Shown: positions 18,033 to 26,545 of the stretch, piece after piece
How the letters are laid out: every line of letters begins with the position of its first letter
Numbering within the stretch: position 1 is the stretch's first letter
Source of the DNA: Autumnicola lenta
GTDB taxonomy: Bacteria; Bacteroidota; Bacteroidia; Flavobacteriales; Flavobacteriaceae
Direction: 5' to 3'
NCBI RefSeq assembly: GCF_031846515.1
Contig: NZ_JAVRHO010000001.1
Coordinates: 186,001-250,000, forward strand
DNA: 64,000 nucleotides
Notes under the pieces: generated by a model
What the model saw: only the letters and a program-made list of their open reading frames with translations
The model's database searches: none
Told to the model about the DNA's origin: nothing
Program-made: the position numbers and the translations under genes

Positions 18033-20468
18033 ATGTCTCACGAAGAAAATGATAAGGAAAATAAAAACCTTTCCGGCGTTAATCCTAATGCTTCTGAAAA
18101 TACCAATTCAGAAAAAGGAGCTATGAAGGAAAGTGAAAGTAAGGCAGCAGAAGAAAGCACTGATGAAAATTCATTTTCTGAACCTGTTGAGAATACAGAA
18201 AAAGCTCAGCCTGCTGGAAATGGCAATTCTAACGCGCCTGCTTCAGCTAAAGACAAATCCACTGCGGCATCTTCAGCTTCCGAAGAAGAAAATGAAGAGA
18301 ACGAGAATGACACGGCAGATGCTATCGTACAGGAAAATATGAAGCAGGAAGACGTAACTGCTGCGAACCCTACTTTTGACAGTAATAAAGAAGAGGAGCA
18401 GTCGAAAAGCCTGGAGGAGAAGATAAACACTGCAAAGCCGGACGCGATTGAGGCAGACCCCGCTTCAGAAGAAGAAAAACGTGCTGCAGCTTCTAAAGTT
18501 TCAGAACTTGAAAAAGGCAAGGATTCTGACAATGATTCTGCAGATGCCTTTGTTCAGGAAAACAAAAAACAGCAAGATTTATCTGCTAAAAACAGGAACA
18601 GCGAGACTGAGCACGATGAAGATATGGAGGGAGATGTAGCCGGTGCAATGGTGAATGAAAACCGAAAGACTTTTAAAAGTCACCAGGAAGACGTTGATGA
18701 AGCAGTCGCTGAAGACAGCGAGGATGAAAGTGCAGTTGAAAGACACGATATTGAGAAGAAAGATTACCATTCCATGAGTAAGGAACAGCTGACGGACGAA
18801 CTGGAAGCTTTACTGAAAAAGGAAAAGGTGCAGGCAATTAAAGATCACGTTACTGAAATAAGAGCGGAGTTTAATGCTAAGTTTGATGAAGAGCTGGAAG
18901 AGAAGAAAGAAGAGTTTCTTGCAGATGGCGGTAATATTATTGACTTCCACTACTCCACTCCACTCAAGAAAAGGTTTAATGATCTTTACTTTGATTACAA
19001 GGAGAAAAGAAATCTTTACTATAAAAAACTTAAGCAGGACCTCAATCAAAATCTGAATAAGCGTCTTGAAATTATCGAGGAGCTCAAAGGGCTTATCGAT
19101 GTTGAAGAAAATATTAACACCACCTATAAACATTTTAAGGATTTACAGGATCGATGGAGGTTGGCGGGTGCAATCCCCCGTGATCGTTACAATAATGTCT
19201 GGAATACTTACCATCACCACGTAGAGAATTTTTATGATTTCCTCCATCTAAACAGAGAATTCAGAGACTTAGATTTTAAACACAACCTGGAGCAAAAACT
19301 CAAAGTTATAGATCGCGCAGAAGAGCTGGCAGAAGAGGAAGATGTTAACCGCGCCTTTCGTGAACTACAAATGCTTCACAAAATGTGGAAAGAAGAGCTG
19401 GGGCCTGTCGGAAAGGAATACCGGGAAGATATTTGGGAAAGGTTTAGTGATGCGACCAAAAAAATACACGATAAGCGACAGCAGTACTTTAATAACCTAG
19501 ATGAGGTTTATGAAAAGAACTGGATTAAAAAACAGGAAATCATAGGTAAGATCCGGGAAATTGCTGAAGAGGATTATAACAGCCATAACAAATGGCAACA
19601 AAAGATCAAGGAACTTGAGGCTTTAAGAGAAGAATTCTTTAAAGCCGGAAAAGTTCCAAGAGCTAAAAATGAAGAAACCTGGACCGAATTTAAACAGAGC
19701 GTTCGCAAATTTAACCGGAACAAAAACAACTTCTACAAAAACCTAAAAAAGCAGCAGTACGACAATCTTGAGAAAAAGCGTGAGCTTATAAAAATTGCAG
19801 ATGATAATAAAGACAGTGACGATTTCAAAACTGTCACTCCCTTAATGAAGAAAATCCAGGCAGACTGGAAAAAGATTGGACATGTTCCCAGAAAAGACAG
19901 TGATAAAGTCTGGAAACAGTTTAAGGCTGCATGCAACCATTATTTTGACAGACTACATGCCAGTAAAAACGAAGAAAACAAAGAAGAAACCGAAGCTTTT
20001 GAACAGAAAAAAGATATCCTGGACAAATTAAAAGCTCTTGAATTTACAGGCAAAAAAGAAGATGACCTGGCAAAAATAAAGGAATATATTGCCGCATGGA
20101 AAAACGTTGGTAAAGTGCCTTACAGCAAGCGTTTTATTGAAGGGAAATTCAATAAAGTCTTAGATCAGTTATTCGGAAAACTTGATGTGAACCGTACTAA
20201 AGCTGAAATGATGAAGTACGAGAACAAGATCCAGGCGCTAAATGATGAAGATGACGAGAAAAAAATCAGAAATGAGCATTATTTCTTAACGAAGAAAATT
20301 GAAGAAACCACTGCCGAAATTAGACAGCTCGAGAACAACCTTCAGTTCTTTTCTAATGTAGATGAAGATAACCCACTGGTACAGGACGTACACAAGAATA
20401 TTAATGACCACAAAGCACAGTTGGAAGTCTGGAAAAAGAAGTTACAAAAAGTGAAGTCCTTGTACTAG
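18033..20468 (+). CDS. DUF349 repeat protein with long acidic N-terminus
   Basis: An 811-residue protein. Residues 1-240 are low-complexity and acidic (Glu, Ser, Asp, Lys, Asn) and contain three imperfect copies of a motif around ADA-VQEN-K (near residues 93, 166 and 199). The rest is highly charged and helical and carries five DUF349 repeats spaced ~78 residues apart, each with a conserved Trp and Pro (DRWRLAGAIPRDRYNNVW near 373, then about 450, 528, 607 and 687). No signal or membrane segment, so probably cytosolic. DUF349 has no assigned function. It has its own likely promoter (TTG-N20-TATCTTTC at 17964-17994). The end is near a large inverted repeat. Confidence 0.88.
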   Translation: MSHEENDKENKNLSGVNPNASENTNSEKGAMKESESKAAEESTDENSFSEPVENTEKAQPAGNGNSNAPASAKDKSTAASSASEEENEENENDTADAIVQENMKQEDVTAANPTFDSNKEEEQSKSLEEKINTAKPDAIEADPASEEEKRAAASKVSELEKGKDSDNDSADAFVQENKKQQDLSAKNRNSETEHDEDMEGDVAGAMVNENRKTFKSHQEDVDEAVAEDSEDESAVERHDIEKKDYHSMSKEQLTDELEALLKKEKVQAIKDHVTEIRAEFNAKFDEELEEKKEEFLADGGNIIDFHYSTPLKKRFNDLYFDYKEKRNLYYKKLKQDLNQNLNKRLEIIEELKGLIDVEENINTTYKHFKDLQDRWRLAGAIPRDRYNNVWNTYHHHVENFYDFLHLNREFRDLDFKHNLEQKLKVIDRAEELAEEEDVNRAFRELQMLHKMWKEELGPVGKEYREDIWERFSDATKKIHDKRQQYFNNLDEVYEKNWIKKQEIIGKIREIAEEDYNSHNKWQQKIKELEALREEFFKAGKVPRAKNEETWTEFKQSVRKFNRNKNNFYKNLKKQQYDNLEKKRELIKIADDNKDSDDFKTVTPLMKKIQADWKKIGHVPRKDSDKVWKQFKAACNHYFDRLHASKNEENKEETEAFEQKKDILDKLKALEFTGKKEDDLAKIKEYIAAWKNVGKVPYSKRFIEGKFNKVLDQLFGKLDVNRTKAEMMKYENKIQALNDEDDEKKIRNEHYFLTKKIEETTAEIRQLENNLQFFSNVDEDNPLVQDVHKNINDHKAQLEVWKKKLQKVKSLY

Positions 20469-20483
20469 GTTATAAAATGGAAA

Positions 20484-20526
20484 GTGAAGAGTGAAGAGTA
20501 AAAATTATCGACTCTTCACTCTCCAC
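20484..20526. repeat. Inverted repeat between DUF349 gene and mazG
   Basis: Arms GTGAAGAGTGAAGAGT and ACTCTTCACTCTCCAC (15 of 16 pair) around an 11-nt loop. It sits between convergent genes and could act as a bidirectional terminator, although there is no long T-run. The arms are also built of a GTGAAGA direct repeat. Confidence 0.6.
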
Positions 20527-20542
20527 CCTTTACTGCTCCGCA

Positions 20543-21316
20543 CTAAAGCTTTTTAGCTTCATTCCAGAAAAGGTCCATCTCAGCCAACGTCATATCTTTT
20601 AATGCTTTATCGTTTTCCTTTGCTTTTTCTTCGAGGTACTGAAAACGCTTAATAAACTTTTTATTAGTTCTTTCCAGGGCATTTTCCGGATTGACCTTGA
20701 GGAAGCGGGCGTAATTGATCATCGAGAACAAAACATCACCAAATTCCGCTTCTATTTCGTCTCTGTTATCAGAATTTACTTCGTGCTGAAGTTCTCCCAG
20801 CTCCTCCTGAAGCTTTTCAAATACTTGTTGCGGTTCTTCCCAATCAAATCCAACTCCGGCTACTTTATCCTGTATCCGGTTAGCCTTGACCATGGCCGGC
20901 AGGGAACGGGGAACACCTTCCAGCACACTTTTTTTTCCTTCTTTCAGCTTCAGGTTTTCCCAGTTCTTCTTCACCTCTTCTTCATCAGCTACTTTTACAT
21001 CCCCATAAATATGCGGATGCCGGGAAATGAGTTTCTCGCAAATTGAATTAGAAACATCGGCAATATCAAAATCATTAGTCTCACTTCCAATTTTTGCGTA
21101 AAACACAAGGTGTAGCAAAACATCTCCCAGTTCTTTCTTTATCTCATCCATGTCCTTATCCAGAATGGCGTCACCCAGCTCATAGGTTTCTTCTATGGTG
21201 AGGTGTCGCAGCGATTCCATCGTCTGTTTACGATCCCACGGGCATTTTTCCCGTAGTTCATCCATAATATCCAGAAGGCGCTCGAAGGCCTTTAATTGCT
21301 CCTCTCTTGAATTCAT
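20543..21316 (-). CDS. mazG: Nucleoside triphosphate pyrophosphohydrolase MazG
   Basis: A 257-residue, two-domain MazG that hydrolyses NTPs and dNTPs to monophosphates and PPi and can modulate ppGpp levels in E. coli. Both halves show the metal-binding EExxE...ExxD pattern: EETYELGDAILDKD / KKELGDVLLHL in the first and EELGELQHEV / EAEFGDVLFSMINYAR in the second. Length is normal. An exact TATTTTTG -7 box lies 20 nt upstream of the ATG. Confidence 0.95.
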   Translation of the reverse strand: MNSREEQLKAFERLLDIMDELREKCPWDRKQTMESLRHLTIEETYELGDAILDKDMDEIKKELGDVLLHLVFYAKIGSETNDFDIADVSNSICEKLISRHPHIYGDVKVADEEEVKKNWENLKLKEGKKSVLEGVPRSLPAMVKANRIQDKVAGVGFDWEEPQQVFEKLQEELGELQHEVNSDNRDEIEAEFGDVLFSMINYARFLKVNPENALERTNKKFIKRFQYLEEKAKENDKALKDMTLAEMDLFWNEAKKL

Positions 21317-21335
21317 TGTGTTTCTTCAGTTTTTC

Positions 21336-21343
21336 CAAAAATA
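21336..21343 (-). promoter_or_regulatory. -7 box (TATTTTTG) upstream of mazG
   Basis: Exact -7 match on the minus strand, 19 nt before the mazG start codon; no clear TTG partner. Confidence 0.4.
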
Positions 21344-21425
21344 CAAGATAAAAGAAAGAGACGCTAAAGAAGATAAGGTGAATAATTGCCAGAGAACTTA
21401 AAAACTAAGGTAGATTAATTCCGAA

Positions 21426-21848
21426 TCAGATTTTTTTGTACTTATACAAACAGGCCTCGATGCAACCAATGCCGCTTAGAATAAGTGTTTCCTCTGTAAG
21501 TGAATGCACTGCCAGATTCCAAACATCAGCTTGTCCTTCCTCCAAATCTTCGCAAGTGTAAGTTAGCGTCAGATTATCATCGGCTACTGTATATTCTCCC
21601 TCTGCACAATTCTCATTGTTATCTGAAGTAAAAGTTCCTTCCTGAGTAAAAGTATAAGAGCTTCCATCCTCTACAGGCTGCCACGAAGTTTCTCCACCAG
21701 GACTTACATAGGTTTCTGAAAGTTTCCACGTACCTACAAGATTGGTAGTGGTTAAATCCAAAACTTTTAACTGTTCTTCATCATCAGATTCACATCCGGA
21801 AAAAAGTAAAACAAAGGCTAACGCAGTTAATTGAAGAAATAGTTTCAT
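21426..21848 (-). CDS. Lipocalin-like lipoprotein
   Basis: A 140-residue protein with a short signal peptide and lipobox (LLFSGC), Cys19 followed by ESDDEEQ. The mature part has the pattern of the small Bacteroidota lipocalin-like family: VGTWKLSETY at the start, YTFTQEGTFTSDNN in the middle and paired Cys residues. The acidic run after the Cys resembles the surface-export signal described for Bacteroidota lipoproteins. Ligand unknown. Single gene. Confidence 0.75.
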   Translation of the reverse strand: MKLFLQLTALAFVLLFSGCESDDEEQLKVLDLTTTNLVGTWKLSETYVSPGGETSWQPVEDGSSYTFTQEGTFTSDNNENCAEGEYTVADDNLTLTYTCEDLEEGQADVWNLAVHSLTEETLILSGIGCIEACLYKYKKI

Positions 21849-22117
21849 AATTTATCGTTTAATAATAGATACAATTTCCACTAGAAGGTTGCGTGCGGTA
21901 AAGGTATTTCTATTAAAATTTTATAAAACATATAGAACGCCGCGCTTAAAGAAATAGAGAGAAGAAGAAATTACTGAGTGGATAATTGTCATTTTGAAGG
22001 CATGACCCTTTACAATCTTTTAGATCCGGGTTTTACAGGAGCTTTAAAAAACTAATCAAACAGTGTATTGTAAATCAAATCGAGTTGTTTATGGCTCCTT
22101 TTACTCCGGATTTGGGC
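21849..22117. other. Intergenic region upstream of tRNA terminator
   Basis: No ORF of note. It contains one copy of the recurrent GATAATTGTCATTTT motif at 21981-21995 and otherwise nothing I recognise. Confidence 0.4.
21981..21995 (+). repeat. Intergenic motif GATAATTGTCATTTT
   Basis: Identical in 14 of 15 positions to the copies after lysA (34339, 35225). See findings. Confidence 0.5.
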
Positions 22118-22147
22118 AAAAAAAAGCTCCTTAGTTTCCTAAGGAGC
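22118..22147 (-). terminator. Terminator of tRNA-His
   Basis: On the minus strand: GCTCCTTAG, loop GAAA, CTAAGGAGC, then eight T. It begins 9 nt after the tRNA 3' end. Confidence 0.9.
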
Positions 22148-22155
22148 CTCTAAAG

Positions 22156-22229
22156 GGTGGAAGACCGGGTTCGAACCGGCGACCTCCTGAACCACAATCA
22201 GGCGCTCTAACCAGCTGAGCTACAACCAC
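22156..22229 (-). tRNA. tRNA-His (anticodon GTG)
   Basis: A full cloverleaf on the minus strand: D arm GCTC/GAGC, anticodon stem CCTGA/TCAGG with loop TTGTGGT, T arm with TTCGAAC loop. The G at 22230 provides the extra G-1 typical of tRNA-His, opposite discriminator C73. CCA is not encoded. The acceptor stem GTGGTTG/CTTCCAC has two T-T oppositions at 5-68 and 6-67, which is unusual. Confidence 0.95.
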
Positions 22230-22291
22230 CATTTTAATTGCGGTTGCAAATGTAAGTTATTTCTATAATTTCCCAAAGAAAAAATTATTAT

Positions 22292-23008
22292 TTATATCAG
22301 GTCAAATACCGAATCTACGGCTACATGCCGCTCTACGATAAAGCCTTCAGCATGTTCTTTATTAATAAGTCTGCCTAAGTCCCTTGCCCGATAAGTAATA
22401 CTCTCCAAAAAGTTACTACTGGAAATAGGCGTCTGCGGCTCTTTACTTTCCGCATCAAAAAACTGAGTTTTATAGGCCTTGACAGCTGCCATTTTTATAT
22501 CCATATAACCCGAAATATCCACCACAAAATCAGGCTCCAGATTCTTCCATTGGATATAGTGAAAAACATGTTTTGGGCGCCAGGCTTCCTGCTTTACTTT
22601 TTCATGATAAGTTTCAATTTTTCTTAAGCCGCTTAAAAAACATGCGTCACTTACCAATTTTGCTCCTTTCCCGTGATCGATATGGCGATCTTCCACGGAA
22701 TTGCAAAGCACTATTTCAGGTTTATATTTCCTTAGGATTTTAATGATTTCCAGCTGGTGTGAAGTATTGTTTACAAAAAAACCATCACTGAATTCCAGGT
22801 TATGACGCATTTTTACACCAAGTATTTTCGCTGCATCTGCTGCTTCTTTGTCACGTGTTTCTGCAGTACCGCGCGTACCCAGTTCTCCCCTTGTCAAATC
22901 CAGGATCCCTACTTTTTTCCCCCGGTCTACTTCTTTTGCTATAGTTCCTGAACAACTAAGCTCCACATCGTCTGGATGTGATCCTACAGCCAATATATCT
23001 AATTTCAT
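22292..23008 (-). CDS. bshB1: Bacillithiol biosynthesis deacetylase BshB1
   Basis: A 238-residue zinc-dependent LmbE-family deacetylase that removes the acetyl group from GlcNAc-malate in bacillithiol synthesis. The metal-binding GSHPDDVELSC near the N-terminus and the EDRHIDHGKGA motif are intact; LTRGELGTRG is the BshB1-type signature. Length is normal. The gene lies 67 nt downstream of a trans-sulfuration enzyme gene on the same strand; bacillithiol synthesis consumes cysteine, so the pairing makes metabolic sense (inference). bshA and bshC are not in this window. Confidence 0.93.
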   Translation of the reverse strand: MKLDILAVGSHPDDVELSCSGTIAKEVDRGKKVGILDLTRGELGTRGTAETRDKEAADAAKILGVKMRHNLEFSDGFFVNNTSHQLEIIKILRKYKPEIVLCNSVEDRHIDHGKGAKLVSDACFLSGLRKIETYHEKVKQEAWRPKHVFHYIQWKNLEPDFVVDISGYMDIKMAAVKAYKTQFFDAESKEPQTPISSSNFLESITYRARDLGRLINKEHAEGFIVERHVAVDSVFDLI

Positions 23009-23075
23009 TTTTTCTTTTTACTTTTCGCCAATACCGATTGAATCCGAAATAACCTTCAATTACTTTCTGCTTTTC

Positions 23076-24230
23076 CTAAGCTCTCACTGCTTCAATGGCT
23101 TGTTTAATATCCTCTATAAGATCTTCTTTTTCTTCAATGCCTACTGAAAATCGCAGTAATCCGTCTCTTATTCCCTGTTTCTCCCTTTCTTCCGGAGATA
23201 GTAATCCATGGGAAGTTTTGGATGGAGACAAAATCGTTGACTCGACACCGGCAAGGCTCATTGAGGATTTGATCAGCTTCAGTTTCTTCTGAAATAAATC
23301 TGCATTCAACTCTTCATTTAGTTCAAAAGAAAGCATTCCGCCAAAACCTTTCATTTGAGCAGCCGCAACCTTGTAATCTGGATGAGATTGCAAGCCGGGA
23401 TAATAAACCCTTGCCACATCTTCATTTTTATCCAGAAATTCTGCCAATTCCTGTGCGTTTTCGTTTTGCGCCTTAACGCGAAGCCCCATGGTTTTTAAAC
23501 TTCTTTCCAGGAGCCAAACTGTATAGTCACTCAGACTGCCACCAAAATTTTTGGCTAGTTGAAACACTTTGTCGATATGTTCTTCCGAAGAAATTACAGT
23601 ACCGGCGAGAATATCACTATGCCCTCCCATATATTTAGTTGCGGAGTGGATCACGATATCAATACCAAAATCTATAGGATTTTGATTTACCGGTGAGGCA
23701 AACGTATTATCGATCATACTTACCAGCCCATGTTTTCTGGCAATTTTCGCTATAGCTTCTATATTTGTAACTGTGAGCAGCGGATTAGAAGGAGTTTCAA
23801 TGTATATCACCTTCGTATTATCTTTTATCTCCTTCTCAAAAGATTCAGGACTATAATCTTCTGTAAACGTATATTCTATCCCAAATTTGTCAAATTCTTC
23901 CACTACCAGGTTGCTCGTCCCTCCGTACAGCGTGTTCTGGAGTACCACATGATCTCCATTATGTAAAAAAGCCATCATTGAAGTACTCACTGCAGCCATT
24001 CCGCTACCAAAAATAAGCGCAGCTTCACCATGTTCCAAAGCTGCCATTTTCTGGGCCAGGGCAACCTGGTTTGGCGTGTTAAAATAGCGCGGATAACGCT
24101 TAACTTCAACATCTTCAAAAGCATAAGAAGTGGACATGTAAAGAGGGGAAACTGCTCCCTTAAACTGTTCGTCCTTTAGTTCACCCACGTGGGTACAGAT
24201 GGTATTAATACCTTTGTATTTCTTCATCAT
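23076..24230 (-). CDS. Trans-sulfuration PLP enzyme (cystathionine gamma-synthase/lyase family)
   Basis: A 384-residue Cys/Met-metabolism PLP enzyme. Visible are YPRYFNTPNQVALAQKMAAL, FGSGMAAVSTSMMAF, YGGTSN, and the PLP lysine in IHSATKYMGGHSD. The family includes cystathionine gamma-synthase, cystathionine gamma-lyase, beta-lyase and methionine gamma-lyase, which cannot be told apart safely by eye. Two adjacent start Met codons are possible. It is the upstream member of a pair with bshB1; if it is a lyase it would supply cysteine for bacillithiol. Confidence 0.9.
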   Translation of the reverse strand: MMKKYKGINTICTHVGELKDEQFKGAVSPLYMSTSYAFEDVEVKRYPRYFNTPNQVALAQKMAALEHGEAALIFGSGMAAVSTSMMAFLHNGDHVVLQNTLYGGTSNLVVEEFDKFGIEYTFTEDYSPESFEKEIKDNTKVIYIETPSNPLLTVTNIEAIAKIARKHGLVSMIDNTFASPVNQNPIDFGIDIVIHSATKYMGGHSDILAGTVISSEEHIDKVFQLAKNFGGSLSDYTVWLLERSLKTMGLRVKAQNENAQELAEFLDKNEDVARVYYPGLQSHPDYKVAAAQMKGFGGMLSFELNEELNADLFQKKLKLIKSSMSLAGVESTILSPSKTSHGLLSPEEREKQGIRDGLLRFSVGIEEKEDLIEDIKQAIEAVRA

Positions 24231-24392
24231 ATTCCGATTATTATAACCCTATTTTTAATTTTTTTCTAAAGTAAAAAGAATAATTTAAAAAGAGCTTTGG
24301 TTAACACTTGTTTCCTTTCTCCAAAATTAGTCAATGTTGAAAGCTTTAAGAACATACCTGAGCTCATTTCTAAATATACCTAAAACTGGGTA

Positions 24393-24423
24393 TTGTGTCC
24401 TGCACACTTTCAGGGTACTTTTA
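24393..24423 (+). promoter_or_regulatory. Likely promoter of the YfaP-like lipoprotein gene
   Basis: TTG at 24393-24395, 20 nt spacer, TACTTTTA (one mismatch to TAnnTTTG) at 24416-24423; the ATG is 68 nt downstream. Confidence 0.4.
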
Positions 24424-24491
24424 TTTATACAGTTTAAGAAAAACCAACTAGTAAAATGATCTTTAACACTAACCAATCAATTCCTTTTTTT

Positions 24492-25460
24492 ATGAAAAAC
24501 AAATTACTATTATTACTGTGCCTTCCGGCGTTCATCTTCACGATTTCCTGTAGTGAGGCTGACAAAGAGGAAGAAGAAAATTCCGAAATCCAAATAACCG
24601 ATGCTACTTCTTTAAGCAAAGCTCTTGAAGTAGAAGGCGGAACAAGAAAAACAGGAGATATCCCATACCCTGGTAACGGCGAATACGGAGGTGAGCTAGA
24701 GGTTCAGACCACAAGTGTAATCGTGACTCCTAATTCTGAATTCAACTTTACTGCAAGAGCAAAAGGTGAAGCAGGAATTCTCTTTCTAAAGGTTGACGGC
24801 ACCGATGAATATTTTGAAATTCCCTACTCCCGCGATGATAATGATAACCTGAGAATGTCCTCGGACCCAAAAGTGGCCCGGCGAGCAATGAAACGCATGG
24901 CAACTTCTAAGGAAACAGAAGTAAACTGGTGTAGGCCTAATCCTCCAATAAGATTAACAGCTCACGCATTGATACCAAATACTATCAGCCAGGAAGCAAC
25001 GGTGCAGACCTTTGAAATGCCTATGCAGGGCGCGCCCGTAGATTTCAGCAATCTACAGCTATGGTCTCCACCCCAAAAGGTACAGATAAGAGCAGTTCCT
25101 ACAGGAACAGGAAATGTCACCATTACCCTTACCTGGGATCAGGACAACTCAGACGTGGACCTTTGGCTGGAAGAGCCGGACGGGAATAAAATTTATTATG
25201 CTAATCAGGCTTCTGAAACCGGAGGATTTCTTGATTACGACAACGTAGAAGGCTTTGGCCCCGAAAACATTTTTTATCCCGAAGGATCAACTTTGTTAAG
25301 TGGTGAATACACTGTTAAAGTCCATTATTATTCCGACTATTTTTCTACCGGACCAATTAATTGGGTAGTAGTTGTACAAAATGGTAGTAGCATAAATACA
25401 CACCGCGGCACACTTGAACAGGAAGATGAAGTTGACGTTGTAACCAGCTTTACAAAATAA
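24492..25460 (+). CDS. Lipoprotein with YfaP/DUF2135-like domain
   Basis: About 322 residues. The ATG at 24492 gives a clean lipoprotein signal (MKNKLLLLLCLPAF, then FTISC); an in-frame ATG 12 codons upstream would precede it with no function, so it is not used. The Cys is followed by SEADKEEEEN. The C-terminal ~120 residues read LTWDQDNSDVDLWLEEPDG, followed by GEYTVKVHYYS, the pattern of YfaP-like domains found in secreted and von Willebrand-linked proteins. The middle (residues 40-190) is not recognised. Followed by a terminator; single gene. Confidence 0.75.
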   Translation: MKNKLLLLLCLPAFIFTISCSEADKEEEENSEIQITDATSLSKALEVEGGTRKTGDIPYPGNGEYGGELEVQTTSVIVTPNSEFNFTARAKGEAGILFLKVDGTDEYFEIPYSRDDNDNLRMSSDPKVARRAMKRMATSKETEVNWCRPNPPIRLTAHALIPNTISQEATVQTFEMPMQGAPVDFSNLQLWSPPQKVQIRAVPTGTGNVTITLTWDQDNSDVDLWLEEPDGNKIYYANQASETGGFLDYDNVEGFGPENIFYPEGSTLLSGEYTVKVHYYSDYFSTGPINWVVVVQNGSSINTHRGTLEQEDEVDVVTSFTK

Positions 25461-25511
25461 ATACTCTTCTTTTCTTTAAAAACTTTAGCTTGATTATTTA
25501 GAATGGATTAG

Positions 25512-25554
25512 GACATCAGTTGACTCCGAATTGGAACAGCTGATGTTCTTTTTT
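25512..25554 (+). terminator. Terminator after YfaP-like lipoprotein gene
   Basis: Arms ACATCAGTTG and CAGCTGATGT (one G-T pair) around a 15-nt loop, then a run of T. Confidence 0.75.
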
Positions 25555-25658
25555 GTTGGCACCATAACCGTTCTATTCTTGAAAAAACATTGTAGGGAAG
25601 TTCCTAATTTCATCAAATTAGAATATACTTGTATACCAAATTAATTACTGCTGTAGAT

Positions 25659-26036
25659 ATGAGTATACTTTCTTCCCTCTTAGGAAATGCCGGTGCGATT
25701 GATAAAGATCAACTTCAGGCAGATTACGGTAAACTTTTAATTCCTTCTGAAACTCTTGAAGCAGGATTCAAAATCATTAGAGACACCTTTATTTTCACCA
25801 ACAAAAGATTAATTATTATTGATGTGCAGGGATTAACGGGTAGAAAAATTGAATATTTTTCTGTAATTTATAAAAGTATTTCCAGGTTTAGTGTAGAAAC
25901 TGCAGGAAGTTTTGACCTGGATGCAGAATTAAAAATCTGGATTTCAGGAGAACAGACACCTTCCATTTCAAAACGTTTTAACAAAAAAGTGGACATTTAT
26001 GAAGTTCAGAAATTGTTAGCTGAATTCACGCTGTAG
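25659..26036 (+). CDS. PH-domain protein (bacterial PH_1 type)
   Basis: About 125 residues, soluble, no signal. The pattern LIPSETLEAGFKIIRDTFIF, then TNKRLIIIDVQGLTGRKIEY and YKSISRFSVETAGSFDLDAE matches bacterial pleckstrin-homology domains (YvbH-like bPH_1), which form ring oligomers in structural studies; the cellular role is unknown. The ATG at 25659 (MSILSSLLG) is chosen; a TTG ten codons upstream has no support. Monocistronic. Confidence 0.82.
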   Translation: MSILSSLLGNAGAIDKDQLQADYGKLLIPSETLEAGFKIIRDTFIFTNKRLIIIDVQGLTGRKIEYFSVIYKSISRFSVETAGSFDLDAELKIWISGEQTPSISKRFNKKVDIYEVQKLLAEFTL

Positions 26037-26120
26037 ATTTTACAAAACGCAATTATCACTTTTAGAATCAGGATGTGCTTTAGAAATTAGAATTGATTTT
26101 AATTTGAAGAAGACATCCTT

Positions 26121-26489
26121 TTATTCATCCCGATCAAGCCTTTTCTCATGGCTTTCTCTTTGCCAGGGAAATTTACCTTCAATTTCCAGTTCAATAGAAA
26201 AACTAAGGAAGGTTCTAATTAGTACAATTACACCAAGAGCGAGGACTCTATCCATAGTAGGCTCTGTCACTACAGTAGCAATTATATCTCCCGCTACAAG
26301 TATTTCCAGTCCCAGAAGAATTCCTTTACCTAATTCCTGTCTTAGCAGCCGGTAAGAACGTGGTTTGGTTCCCTGTATAGAAAAGAGAAATCTGCCAAGG
26401 GCAATTGAAGTCCAAATCACAATAGTGAGTATACCCGCTACTTCTATAAATTTTGCTGTGTATTCTATATAAACTTGTAGCTCTTCCAT
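26121..26489 (-). CDS. DUF1622 membrane protein
   Basis: A 122-residue protein with three hydrophobic segments (about residues 14-34, 54-72 and 80-100) and the family pattern LGKGILLGLEILVAGDII. DUF1622 members are small inner-membrane proteins with no assigned function. Charged C-terminus. Convergent with the PH-domain gene and 56 nt downstream of the trehalase gene on the same strand, so possibly co-transcribed with it. Confidence 0.85.
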   Translation of the reverse strand: MEELQVYIEYTAKFIEVAGILTIVIWTSIALGRFLFSIQGTKPRSYRLLRQELGKGILLGLEILVAGDIIATVVTEPTMDRVLALGVIVLIRTFLSFSIELEIEGKFPWQRESHEKRLDRDE

Positions 26490-26545
26490 AATTACTAAAT
26501 GCTGCTTTTTTCTTAAAGTTATAAATTAATTATTAAACCGGACCA

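Noticed and set aside
24231..24455. Possible SAM-type riboswitch between the trans-sulfuration gene and the YfaP-like gene
   Set aside because: No stem layout of a known SAM aptamer could be recognised by eye; only AT-rich DNA and a promoter are visible.
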